Shown: in pieces, positions 57,163 through 64,000 of the stretch
Layout of the letters: every line of letters starts with the position of its first letter
Numbering within the stretch: the stretch's first letter is position 1
DNA from: Candidatus Methylomirabilota bacterium
GTDB lineage: Bacteria; Methylomirabilota; Methylomirabilia; Rokubacteriales; CSP1-6
Length of the DNA stretch: 64,000 nucleotides
Direction of reading: 5' to 3'
Assembly: GCA_035709005.1 (NCBI GenBank)
Contig: DASTFB010000071.1
Span: 124,001-188,000, forward strand
Position numbers and translations under genes: made by a program
Notes under the pieces: generated by a model
Database searches by the model: none
Told to the model about the DNA's origin: nothing
The model's input: the letters and a program-made list of their open reading frames with translations, nothing else

Positions 57163-59716
57163 GCCGCCGGCGGGGCTCACGCCGATGATGCGGCAGTATC
57201 GGGAGCTCAAGCGGCGGTTCCCGGACTATCTGCTGCTCTTCCGGCTCGGCGACTTCTACGAGCTGTTCTTCGAGGATGCCGAGCGGGGAGCGCGGTTGCT
57301 CGGGATCACGTTGACGGCCCGCCAGGGAGCGCCCATGGCGGGCATTCCCCATCATGCCGCGGAGACCTACATCGCCAGGCTCGTCCAGGCCGGGTGCAAG
57401 ATCGCCATCTCCGAGCAACTGGAGGCGCCGGGCCAGGGGCGCAAGCTGTTGCGACGCGACGTCGTGCGGCTCATCACCCCGGGCACCATCACCGACACGG
57501 CGTATCTGTCCAGCGCGGCCAACAATTTCCTGCTCGCCGTGACCCATGGTCGCGAGGGCACGGGCGTCGCCCTGCTCGACGTCTCCACCGGCGACTTCTG
57601 GGTCGGTGAGGACCCGGGGAGCCAATCGGCCGCGCTGGAGGCGGCGCTCCTGCGCCGGCCCGCCGAGATCGTCGCCCCGGAAACCCTTCGCGAGACTCGC
57701 GACCTGATGGCCCGTGTGCAGTCCAGCGGAGCCGTGCTCACGTTCTGGGAGCCGGCTGCCTTCACCGGGCGCCGCGCCTCGGCAGACCTCACGGCCCATC
57801 TCGGCGTCCCCTCCCTGGCCGTCTTCGGCGTGGCCGACATGACCGTGGGCCTGGCCGCCGCAGCGGGGGCACTGGCCTACGTCCGGGCCACCCAGGGCGA
57901 TCGGCTCGGCCACTTGACCCGGCTGCAGCGCCTGAGCACCGCCGACGCCATGGTGCTCGATCAGACCGCCGTAGAGACGCTGGAGGTCGTCGAGTCGCGC
58001 GACGGCACGCCGCGCGCTTGTCTCTTCGGCGTCATCAACGAGACGGTCACGCCGATGGGCGCCCGGCTCCTGCGGCAGTGGCTGCTCCGGCCCCTGCTCG
58101 ACCCGGACGTCATCGGTCGCCGCCAGGCCGCGGTGGCGGCGCTGGTGGAAGCGCCGGCCGTGCGGAACCGGCTGCGGACGCTCCTGGCCCGGATCGGCGA
58201 CGTGGAGCGCCTGGCCAGTCGAACCACGCTGGGTGTCGCTCACGCCCGTGACCTGGCCGGCCTGCGGGCCAGCCTGGAGCCGCTCGACGAGATCCGCGCC
58301 GCGATAGCCGAGGCCGGCGCCACGGTCATCGTGACCGCGCGGGAGCAGCTCGCCCCGCTCGAGGACCTCAGAGCCCTGCTGCGAGAGGCCCTGGTCGACG
58401 AGCCGCCGCTGACGCTCCACGAGGGCGGCCTCATCCGCGAGGAATGGAGCGAGGCGCTGACCGCGATCGCGAGCGGCGCGCGCCAGGCGCGCCAGTGGAT
58501 CGCGGGCCTCGAGGAGCGCGAGCGGGAGCGCACCGCCATCCCGAGCCTGCGCGTGCGCTTCAACCGCGTCTTCGGCTACGGCATCGAGGTCACCCACGCC
58601 CAGGCCGCGCGCGTCCCGGCCGACTACATCCGGCGCCAGACCCTCAGCGGGGCCGAGCGCTACGTCACTCCCGAGCTCAAGGAGTACGAGGCCAAGGTCT
58701 TGGGGGCCGAGGAGCGGCGGCGCCGGCTGGAGTACGAGCTGTTCGACGACCTGCGCCAGCGGGTGGCTGCCCGGGCTCCCGAGTTGCTGGCGACGGCGCG
58801 CGCCCTGGCCCGCCTGGATGTGCTGGCGGCGCTCGCCGAGGTGGCCGAGACGCGGGGTCATGTGCGGCCCATCGTCGATCGGAGCGACGTCCTGACGATC
58901 GTCGAGGGCCGCCATCCGGTGCTGGAGGCGCGGGCGGGGGAACCGGTGACGCCGAACGACGTGAGGCTCGATCCCGCCGCCCGCATCGTCATCCTCACCG
59001 GCCCCAACATGTCCGGCAAGTCCGTCTACCTTCGCCAGGTCGGCCACATCGTCATCCTGGCCCAGATCGGGGCGTTCGTCCCGGCCCGCGAGGCCCGGAT
59101 CGGCATCGTCGATCGGATGTTCACCCGCGTCGGCGCCCAGGACAACCTCGCCCGCGGGCAGAGCACGTTCCTGGTGGAGATGGTGGAGACAGCGAACATC
59201 CTCAACAACGTGACCCCGTGCAGTCTGGTCCTGCTCGACGAGGTCGGCCGAGGAACGTCCACGTTCGACGGGCTGGCCATCGCCTGGGCCGTCGTGGAGT
59301 CTCTGCACGCGCAGCCCGGCACGAAGGTGCTGTTCGCCACCCACTTCCACGAGCTCACGCAGCTCGCCGACCGCCTGCCCGCCGTACAGAACTTCCACGT
59401 GGCCGTGCGCGAGTGGAACGACGAGATCATCTTCCTGCACAAGGTTCGGCCCGGCGGCACCGATCGCAGCTACGGCATCCAGGTCGCGCGGGTGGCCGGG
59501 CTGCCGGGGCCGGTCATCGCGCGGGCCCGCGCGCTGCTCGCCGAACTCGAAGCCGCCGGGCAGCGCACGGCCGACGCCCGCGACGCGGCCCAGCTGGGTC
59601 TGTTTCCCCCACCGCGCGACCCTATCCTCCAGGACCTGGCGCGCCTGGATCTGGCCCATCTCACGCCGATCGAGGCCCTCAACCTCCTGGTGAAGTGGCA
59701 GGGGCAGGTGCGGTGA
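57155..59716 (+). CDS. mutS: DNA mismatch repair protein MutS
   Basis: Recognises mismatches and recruits MutL. From GTG 57155 the product is 853 residues, the same as E. coli MutS. The mismatch-wedge motif Phe34-Tyr35-Glu36 lies in GDFYELFFEDA, Walker A GPNMSGKS at 616-623 and Walker B at Asp695 (LLDEVGRGTSTFDGLA). HFHELTQLAD and the C-terminal dimerisation helices follow. ATG 57184 is an alternative that would trim ten residues before MRQYRELK. Confidence 0.96.
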   Translation: MTEPPAGLTPMMRQYRELKRRFPDYLLLFRLGDFYELFFEDAERGARLLGITLTARQGAPMAGIPHHAAETYIARLVQAGCKIAISEQLEAPGQGRKLLRRDVVRLITPGTITDTAYLSSAANNFLLAVTHGREGTGVALLDVSTGDFWVGEDPGSQSAALEAALLRRPAEIVAPETLRETRDLMARVQSSGAVLTFWEPAAFTGRRASADLTAHLGVPSLAVFGVADMTVGLAAAAGALAYVRATQGDRLGHLTRLQRLSTADAMVLDQTAVETLEVVESRDGTPRACLFGVINETVTPMGARLLRQWLLRPLLDPDVIGRRQAAVAALVEAPAVRNRLRTLLARIGDVERLASRTTLGVAHARDLAGLRASLEPLDEIRAAIAEAGATVIVTAREQLAPLEDLRALLREALVDEPPLTLHEGGLIREEWSEALTAIASGARQARQWIAGLEERERERTAIPSLRVRFNRVFGYGIEVTHAQAARVPADYIRRQTLSGAERYVTPELKEYEAKVLGAEERRRRLEYELFDDLRQRVAARAPELLATARALARLDVLAALAEVAETRGHVRPIVDRSDVLTIVEGRHPVLEARAGEPVTPNDVRLDPAARIVILTGPNMSGKSVYLRQVGHIVILAQIGAFVPAREARIGIVDRMFTRVGAQDNLARGQSTFLVEMVETANILNNVTPCSLVLLDEVGRGTSTFDGLAIAWAVVESLHAQPGTKVLFATHFHELTQLADRLPAVQNFHVAVREWNDEIIFLHKVRPGGTDRSYGIQVARVAGLPGPVIARARALLAELEAAGQRTADARDAAQLGLFPPPRDPILQDLARLDLAHLTPIEALNLLVKWQGQVR

Positions 59717-59822
59717 GGACGCGCCGGATTATTGAGATTGGGGGGGGCGAGACGCCCCCCCCGATTCCCCCCCGGTCCACGCGAGAGCAACCACCGCCTC
59801 CGACGGCGCGAGGCGATTCACG
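59717..59822 (+). other. intergenic element with G-run/C-run hairpin before mutL
   Basis: GGGGGGGGC (59740-59748), loop GAGAC (59749-59753) and GCCCCCCCC (59754-59762) form a perfect 9-bp stem that extends to 59737-59765 through T-G, T-A and A-T pairs. A second run of seven C follows at 59767-59773. No T tract follows. Design resembles the 43886-43914 hairpin. Confidence 0.75.
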
Positions 59823-61496
59823 ATGAGCCGGATCCGGAGGCTGCCCGACCATCTGGTCAACAAGATCGCGGCCGGCGAGGTCGTGGAGCGGCCGGCGTCA
59901 GTCGTCAAGGAGCTGGTCGAGAACGCCCTCGACGCCGGCGCCCGCTCGATCACCGTCGACCTGCGCGACGGCGGGGCCGCGCTGGTGCGGGTCACCGACG
60001 ACGGGGCCGGGATGACGGCCGACGAGGTGCTGCTGGCGCTGGAACGGCACGCCACCTCCAAGCTCGTCGCCGACGAGGATCTCGACACGATCGCCACGCT
60101 GGGGTTTCGAGGCGAGGCTCTGCCGGCCCTCTGTGCGGTCTCACGTTTCGTCATCGTCAGCCGGGCCCGAGAGGCGCCGGAGGGGTTTCGCGTCACCGGG
60201 GCGGGGGGGGAGATCATCCAGCGGCTGTCGGTCCCGGCCGAGGTCGGCACCACCGTCGAGGTCAGCGATCTGTTCTTCAATACGCCGGCCCGGCTCAAGT
60301 TCCTCAAGGCGCCGGCCACCGAGCTGGCCGCCTGCTTGCGCGTGCTGGGACATCTCGCCCTGGCCCATACCGATGTGCACCTCCGGGTCAGGCACGGTCC
60401 GCGAGCGGTCCTCACGGCGCCGCCCGCCCCTGATCTGCGCACGCGCGTGGCCGCGCTGTGGGGCTGGGACGTCGGCGCTCGCCTGCTCGGCATCGAGCGG
60501 GCGGATCAGGCGGTCAGCGTCCGCGGGGTGGCGGCGCCACCCGATCTCACACGAGGCAGCCGCGACGACGTCGTGATCGTCGTCAATGGCCGTCCGGTGC
60601 GCGACCCGGCCCTCTTCCAGGCCGTCCTCGAAGGCTATCGGCCGCTGCTGCCGCGCGATCGCTTTCCGCTGGTGGCGCTGGCCATCGCGCTCCCCCTGGC
60701 CGACGTCGACGTCAACGTGCACCCCACGAAAGCCTGGGTGCGCTTTCGCCATCCGCGGCTCGTGCACGAGACCGTCGCGGCGGCCGTCGGCGAGGCGTTG
60801 CGCCGGCGCGCCGCCGCGCCGGCGATCGAGCTGCCCGCGGCATCCGGCCCGGCCGGGGCGATCGCCGAGCCGGCCGGCCAGCAGGCGCCACTCTTCGCCG
60901 AGACGATCCGGACGTATGAGACCGCCGGGCTCGGGCGCGTGCTCGGTCAGGCTCAGGACACGTTCATCGTGGCCGTCTCGGACACCGAGGTGTTCTTCGT
61001 CGACCAGCACGCGGCCCACGAGCGCGTGATCTTCGAACGGCTGCAGGCTGACCTGACCGCGGGCCGCCCACCCGCGCAAGCGCTGCTCTTCCCCGACCCG
61101 TTGCCTTTGACGCCGGCGGCGCTCGCACTCCTGGAGCGCTCACGGCAAGCGCTGGAACAGCTGGGCTTCGCCTTCGAGGGCTTCGGGGGCGACACCGTCG
61201 TGCTGCGCGCCGTGCCCGGCCTGCTCGAGGGCGATGAGCCGCGCCGGCTCCTCGAGGCGATGCTCGACGAACTGGCCACCGTGAAGGCCGGCGAGCCGGT
61301 CCAGGATCGCGCCCTGGCCCTCGTGGCCTGCCGCGCCGCCATCAAGGCCGATACGCCGCTGGAGCGGCCGGAGATGGACCGGTTGCTGGCGGAGCTGGCG
61401 GGCACGGCCACGCCCTATTTCTGTCCCCACGGCCGCCCGACCATGAGCCGCATCTCGCTGGCGGACATCCGGCGCGAGGTCCGCCGGGTCTGGTAG
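59823..61496 (+). CDS. mutL: DNA mismatch repair protein MutL
   Basis: Couples MutS to strand removal. The 557-residue product has the GHKL ATPase domain with Glu33/Asn34 (VENALDAG), DDGAGM, GFRGEAL and a transducer domain to about 330. The C-terminal domain has the endonuclease motif DQHAxxExxxxE at 394-405 (DQHAAHERVIFE), ACRAAIK and CPHGRP, so it is predicted to nick DNA itself, as in bacteria lacking MutH. Separated from mutS by the hairpin element. Confidence 0.96.
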   Translation: MSRIRRLPDHLVNKIAAGEVVERPASVVKELVENALDAGARSITVDLRDGGAALVRVTDDGAGMTADEVLLALERHATSKLVADEDLDTIATLGFRGEALPALCAVSRFVIVSRAREAPEGFRVTGAGGEIIQRLSVPAEVGTTVEVSDLFFNTPARLKFLKAPATELAACLRVLGHLALAHTDVHLRVRHGPRAVLTAPPAPDLRTRVAALWGWDVGARLLGIERADQAVSVRGVAAPPDLTRGSRDDVVIVVNGRPVRDPALFQAVLEGYRPLLPRDRFPLVALAIALPLADVDVNVHPTKAWVRFRHPRLVHETVAAAVGEALRRRAAAPAIELPAASGPAGAIAEPAGQQAPLFAETIRTYETAGLGRVLGQAQDTFIVAVSDTEVFFVDQHAAHERVIFERLQADLTAGRPPAQALLFPDPLPLTPAALALLERSRQALEQLGFAFEGFGGDTVVLRAVPGLLEGDEPRRLLEAMLDELATVKAGEPVQDRALALVACRAAIKADTPLERPEMDRLLAELAGTATPYFCPHGRPTMSRISLADIRREVRRVW

Positions 61497-61500
61497 CATG
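61492..61500 (+). promoter_or_regulatory. possible extended -10 promoter of miaA
   Basis: TGG-TAGCAT fits the TGn extended -10 pattern and overlaps the mutL stop. No -35 box is present. Transcription would begin about five bases before the miaA ATG at 61512, so the transcript would be nearly leaderless. TAGCAT is the same box seen before recN. Confidence 0.3.
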
Positions 61501-61511
61501 AAGACGTACGG

Positions 61512-62450
61512 ATGAAGCGTCCCCTCCTCGTCATCGCGGGGCCGACCGGAGTCGGCAAGACAGCCACCGCGGTCGCCCTGGCGGTGCGGCTGCCGCTCGA
61601 AGTGATCAGCGCGGATTCCCGACAGGTGTATCGCGGCATGGATCTGGCCACCGGCAAACCGACGCCGGAGGAGCGGCGCGCCGTGCCCCACCACCTGATC
61701 GACGTCGCCGATCCGGACGACCGCTACCACGCCGAGCGGTTCCGCGCCCAGGCCCAGCGCCTGGTGGGCGCCATCCACGAGCGTGGCCGGCTGCCGGCAA
61801 TCGTCGGCGGTACGGGGTTGTACATCCGGGCGCTGCTGCGCGGGCTCGATCCGGCTCCGCCGGCCGACCCCGAGTTCCGCCGAGAGCTGACCGCGCTGGC
61901 GGCTCGGGAGGGCCGGCAGGCGCTGCACGCCCGCCTGAGGCGCGCGGCGCCCGTGTTGGCCCAGCGCCTGCATCCCAACGACGCGGTCCGGGTCATTCGC
62001 GCCCTCGAGCGTCTGCGGACGGCTGGGGCCGCGGCGACCGAGCAGGTGCGCTGGGCCCAGCCGGCGCCGTTCTGCGACGTTGCCTATATTGGGCTGACCA
62101 TGGAGCGCTCGGCCCTGCGCGCACGTCTGGCCGCTCGCGCCGCGGCGATGGTCGCCGCCGGTCTGGGCGAGGAGGTGCACGGGCTCCTGGCGTGTGGCTA
62201 TGATCCGACGTTGCCGGCCATGCAGGGGATCGGCTACCGTGAGTTCGCGCGCGTCGTGCAGGGCACGCTGCCCGCCGCCGAAGCGCTCCGGCTGATGCAG
62301 CGGGATACGATGCGCTACGCCAAGCGGCAGTGGACGTGGTTCGCTCGCGAGCCCGGCGTGCAGTGGCTGGACGTGGGGCTGGCCGGCGGACCCGCAGGCG
62401 CCGCCCTGATCATCGAGCGGCGACTACGCGAGCGAGGCCTGATCGGGTGA
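61512..62450 (+). CDS. miaA: tRNA dimethylallyltransferase
   Basis: Adds the dimethylallyl group to A37 of tRNAs reading U-initial codons. The 312-residue product has the P-loop GPTGVGKT at 10-17, SADSRQVYRGMDLATGKP, HHLIDVADPDD and VGGTGLYIRALLRGL, and the C-terminal KRQWTWFARE. mutL-miaA is a classic order. hfq, often next, is absent; hflX follows directly. Confidence 0.96.
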   Translation: MKRPLLVIAGPTGVGKTATAVALAVRLPLEVISADSRQVYRGMDLATGKPTPEERRAVPHHLIDVADPDDRYHAERFRAQAQRLVGAIHERGRLPAIVGGTGLYIRALLRGLDPAPPADPEFRRELTALAAREGRQALHARLRRAAPVLAQRLHPNDAVRVIRALERLRTAGAAATEQVRWAQPAPFCDVAYIGLTMERSALRARLAARAAAMVAAGLGEEVHGLLACGYDPTLPAMQGIGYREFARVVQGTLPAAEALRLMQRDTMRYAKRQWTWFAREPGVQWLDVGLAGGPAGAALIIERRLRERGLIG

Positions 62451-63736
62451 GGACCGACCGCCGCAACGGCGGACGGGGCGCCGACGGCCGGGAGCGCGCC
62501 GTGATCGCGGCCTTGCGGCTGCCGAATCAGCGACGCTGGGAGGTCGAGGAGTCGCTCGACGAGCTGGCGGCCCTGGCCCTGGCGGCGGGCGCCACCGTCG
62601 TCCACCGCGTCGTCCAGGAGCGGACGGCGCCCATGCCGGCCCTCTACTTCGGGCGAGGCAAGGTCGACGAGATCGCCCAGGCCGCGCGAGCCACGCGGGC
62701 GGAGCTGCTGATCTGCGACGACGCGCTCACGCCCGTGCAGGAGCGCAACCTCTCGCAGGCGCTCGGGCGCAAGGTGATCGACCGCACCGCCCTGATCCTC
62801 GACATCTTCGCCCAGCGGGCCCGCACGAGCGAGGGCAAGCTCCAGGTGGAGTTGGCCCAGCTCACCTACCTGCTCCCGAGGCTGGTCGGCCAGTGGACCC
62901 ACCTCGAGCGCCTGGGCGGCGGCATCGGCACGCGGGGACCGGGCGAGACCCAGCTCGAGTCCGACCGCCGCGTCATCCGCCGCCGCGTGATGCAGATCCG
63001 TCGCGAGCTCGAGCACGTGCGGGTGCATCGGCGCGTGCAGCGCGAGGGCCGCCGCCGCGCCGGCCTGCCCGTGGTGGCCCTGGTCGGCTACACGAACGCC
63101 GGCAAGACCACGGTGATGAACCGGCTGACGGGGGCGCGCCTGGTGGCGGCCGACCGGCTCTTCGTGACTCTGGATCCCGCCGCGCGCCTGGTCAGCGGCA
63201 ACGGCCAGCCGCCCTTCATCCTCACCGACACCGTGGGCTTCATCCGCAAGCTGCCGCCCGAGCTGGTCGCCGCCTTTCGCGCCACGCTCGAGGAGCTGAC
63301 CGAGGCCGACGTCCTCGTGCACGTGGTGGACGCCAGCCATCCGTCCTTCGAGGAGCACCTGGCCGCGGTCGAAACCCTGCTCGACGAGCTGGAGGTGGGC
63401 GATCGGCCCGTCGTCCTCGTCCTCAACAAGGTGGACCGGATCGACAACCGGCACACCGTCGATCGGCTGCTGGACGCGCGAGGCGGCGTGGCCATCTCGG
63501 CGGTGACCGGGGAGGGGCTCGACTCGCTGCGCGCCGCCATCGCGGCCAGCCTGCCGCCCGCTGACACCATCCGGGTGCGCATCCCCCACGGCAATCCCGG
63601 CGCCCTGGCCCTGTGCTACAACCGTGGGCGCGTGGTGGAGCGGAGCGAGGACGGCGAGCACGTGACGCTGGAGGTCGCCCTGCCGCCCGCGCTGCAGGCG
63701 ACGCTCGCGCCGTACAAGGTGGCCCGAGTACACTGA
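62447..63736 (+). CDS. hflX: ribosome-associated GTPase HflX
   Basis: GTPase that splits stalled or heat-damaged ribosomes. The 429-residue product has an N-terminal HflX domain (ALYFGRGKVDEIA; LDIFAQRARTSEGKLQVELAQL; GIGTRGPGETQLE), a coiled linker, then the G domain with GYTNAGKT at 214-221, DTVGFIRKLP and NKVDRI. GTG overlaps the miaA stop; the longer upstream reading is miaA shadow. Confidence 0.96.
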   Translation: MRTDRRNGGRGADGRERAVIAALRLPNQRRWEVEESLDELAALALAAGATVVHRVVQERTAPMPALYFGRGKVDEIAQAARATRAELLICDDALTPVQERNLSQALGRKVIDRTALILDIFAQRARTSEGKLQVELAQLTYLLPRLVGQWTHLERLGGGIGTRGPGETQLESDRRVIRRRVMQIRRELEHVRVHRRVQREGRRRAGLPVVALVGYTNAGKTTVMNRLTGARLVAADRLFVTLDPAARLVSGNGQPPFILTDTVGFIRKLPPELVAAFRATLEELTEADVLVHVVDASHPSFEEHLAAVETLLDELEVGDRPVVLVLNKVDRIDNRHTVDRLLDARGGVAISAVTGEGLDSLRAAIAASLPPADTIRVRIPHGNPGALALCYNRGRVVERSEDGEHVTLEVALPPALQATLAPYKVARVH

Positions 63737-63745
63737 GCGGCAGTC

Positions 63746-64000
63746 ATGGGCCTGGCCAACTGGTTGACCGTCCTCCGGATCGTCCTGATCCCCGTCTTCG
63801 TGACCCTGCTGGTGTATCGCCGCCCCGGCTGGGCGCTCATCGTCTTCACGGTGGCTGCCTTCACGGATCTGCTCGACGGCTGGGTGGCCCGGAGGCGACA
63901 GATGGCCAGCCGCCTGGGCGCGTTCCTCGATCCCCTTGCCGACAAGCTGCTGCTCACCGCCTCGTTCGTGACGCTGACCTATCTGCGGGCGCTGCCCTTC
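63746..64000 (+). CDS. pgsA: CDP-diacylglycerol-glycerol-3-phosphate 3-phosphatidyltransferase, 5' end only
   Basis: First 85 codons of a CDP-alcohol phosphatidyltransferase, cut by the window end. NWLTVLRIVLIPVFV is a typical PgsA N-terminal helix, and the full signature DGx2ARx8Gx3Dx3D is present (DGWVARRRQMASRLGAFLD, then PLAD). This motif binds the CDP headgroup and metal. PgsA is the best member; phosphatidylserine or cardiolipin-type relatives remain possible because the rest is missing. Confidence 0.85.
   Translation, partial: MGLANWLTVLRIVLIPVFVTLLVYRRPGWALIVFTVAAFTDLLDGWVARRRQMASRLGAFLDPLADKLLLTASFVTLTYLRALPF

Noticed and set aside
57077-59659. Minus-strand open frame of about 860 codons opposite mutS
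   Set aside because: Antisense shadow of mutS, a by-product of third-position G+C bias.

Overview
This window is G+C-rich (about two thirds or more by eye) and densely coded. Every gene I can support lies on the + strand, and most neighbours overlap by stop/start or sit within 20 bases. It carries lipid A, Kdo and heptose genes, BamA and Lol genes, so the cell is a diderm with lipopolysaccharide. Gene order and sequence style suggest an uncultured high-GC lineage such as Candidatus Rokubacteria/NC10 (Methylomirabilota). That placement is inference, not something the sequence proves. I see no rRNA, tRNA, CRISPR array, insertion sequence, phage gene or toxin/defence locus.

Layout. 1-5.6 kb: tlyA 3' end, nadK, recN, secA. 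5.7-9.7 kb: a cysteine-rich zinc-ribbon protein, then smc. 9.8-15.4 kb: rodZ-ftsY-ribD-ribE-ribBA-ribH-nusB. 15.4-21.5 kb: a metallophosphoesterase, lnt, prfB (with a programmed +1 frameshift), lysS and a LolC/E-type permease. 21.6-27.7 kb: lolD, clpC, bamA, ompH. 27.7-36.0 kb: lipid A and inner-core genes lpxD-lpxA-(Gfo/Idh oxidoreductase)-lpxI-lpxB-waaA-lpxK-waaF. 36.0-44.7 kb: four GT4 glycosyltransferases, gmhB, hldA, hldC, a heptosyltransferase and a WaaE-like GT2. 44.7-47.8 kb: trpS, scpA, scpB, rluB. 47.8-56.2 kb: pheA-hisC-tyrA-aroA-cmk-plsC-rpsA-sppA. 56.4-64 kb: HU, a HIT protein, mutS, mutL, miaA, hflX and the start of pgsA.

The central 20-45 kb reads as one envelope-building district: lipoprotein export (Lnt, Lol), outer-membrane protein insertion (BamA, OmpH), lipid A assembly, Kdo transfer, ADP-heptose supply and core glycosyl transfer. 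The flanks are housekeeping: secretion, chromosome organisation (SMC with ScpA/ScpB; HU), riboflavin synthesis, translation factors, aromatic amino acids and mismatch repair.

I did not find a clearly new multi-gene system. The most unusual material is small: a tandem 81-bp intergenic repeat with a divergent relative before lolD; G-run/C-run hairpins before two genes; -10-like boxes lying so close to start codons that several transcripts may be leaderless; the RF2 frameshift site; a TrpRS with a four-cysteine motif like that of [4Fe-4S] TrpRS; and an orphan GnnA-like oxidoreductase in the lipid A operon. There is no gene-free stretch longer than 300 bases.
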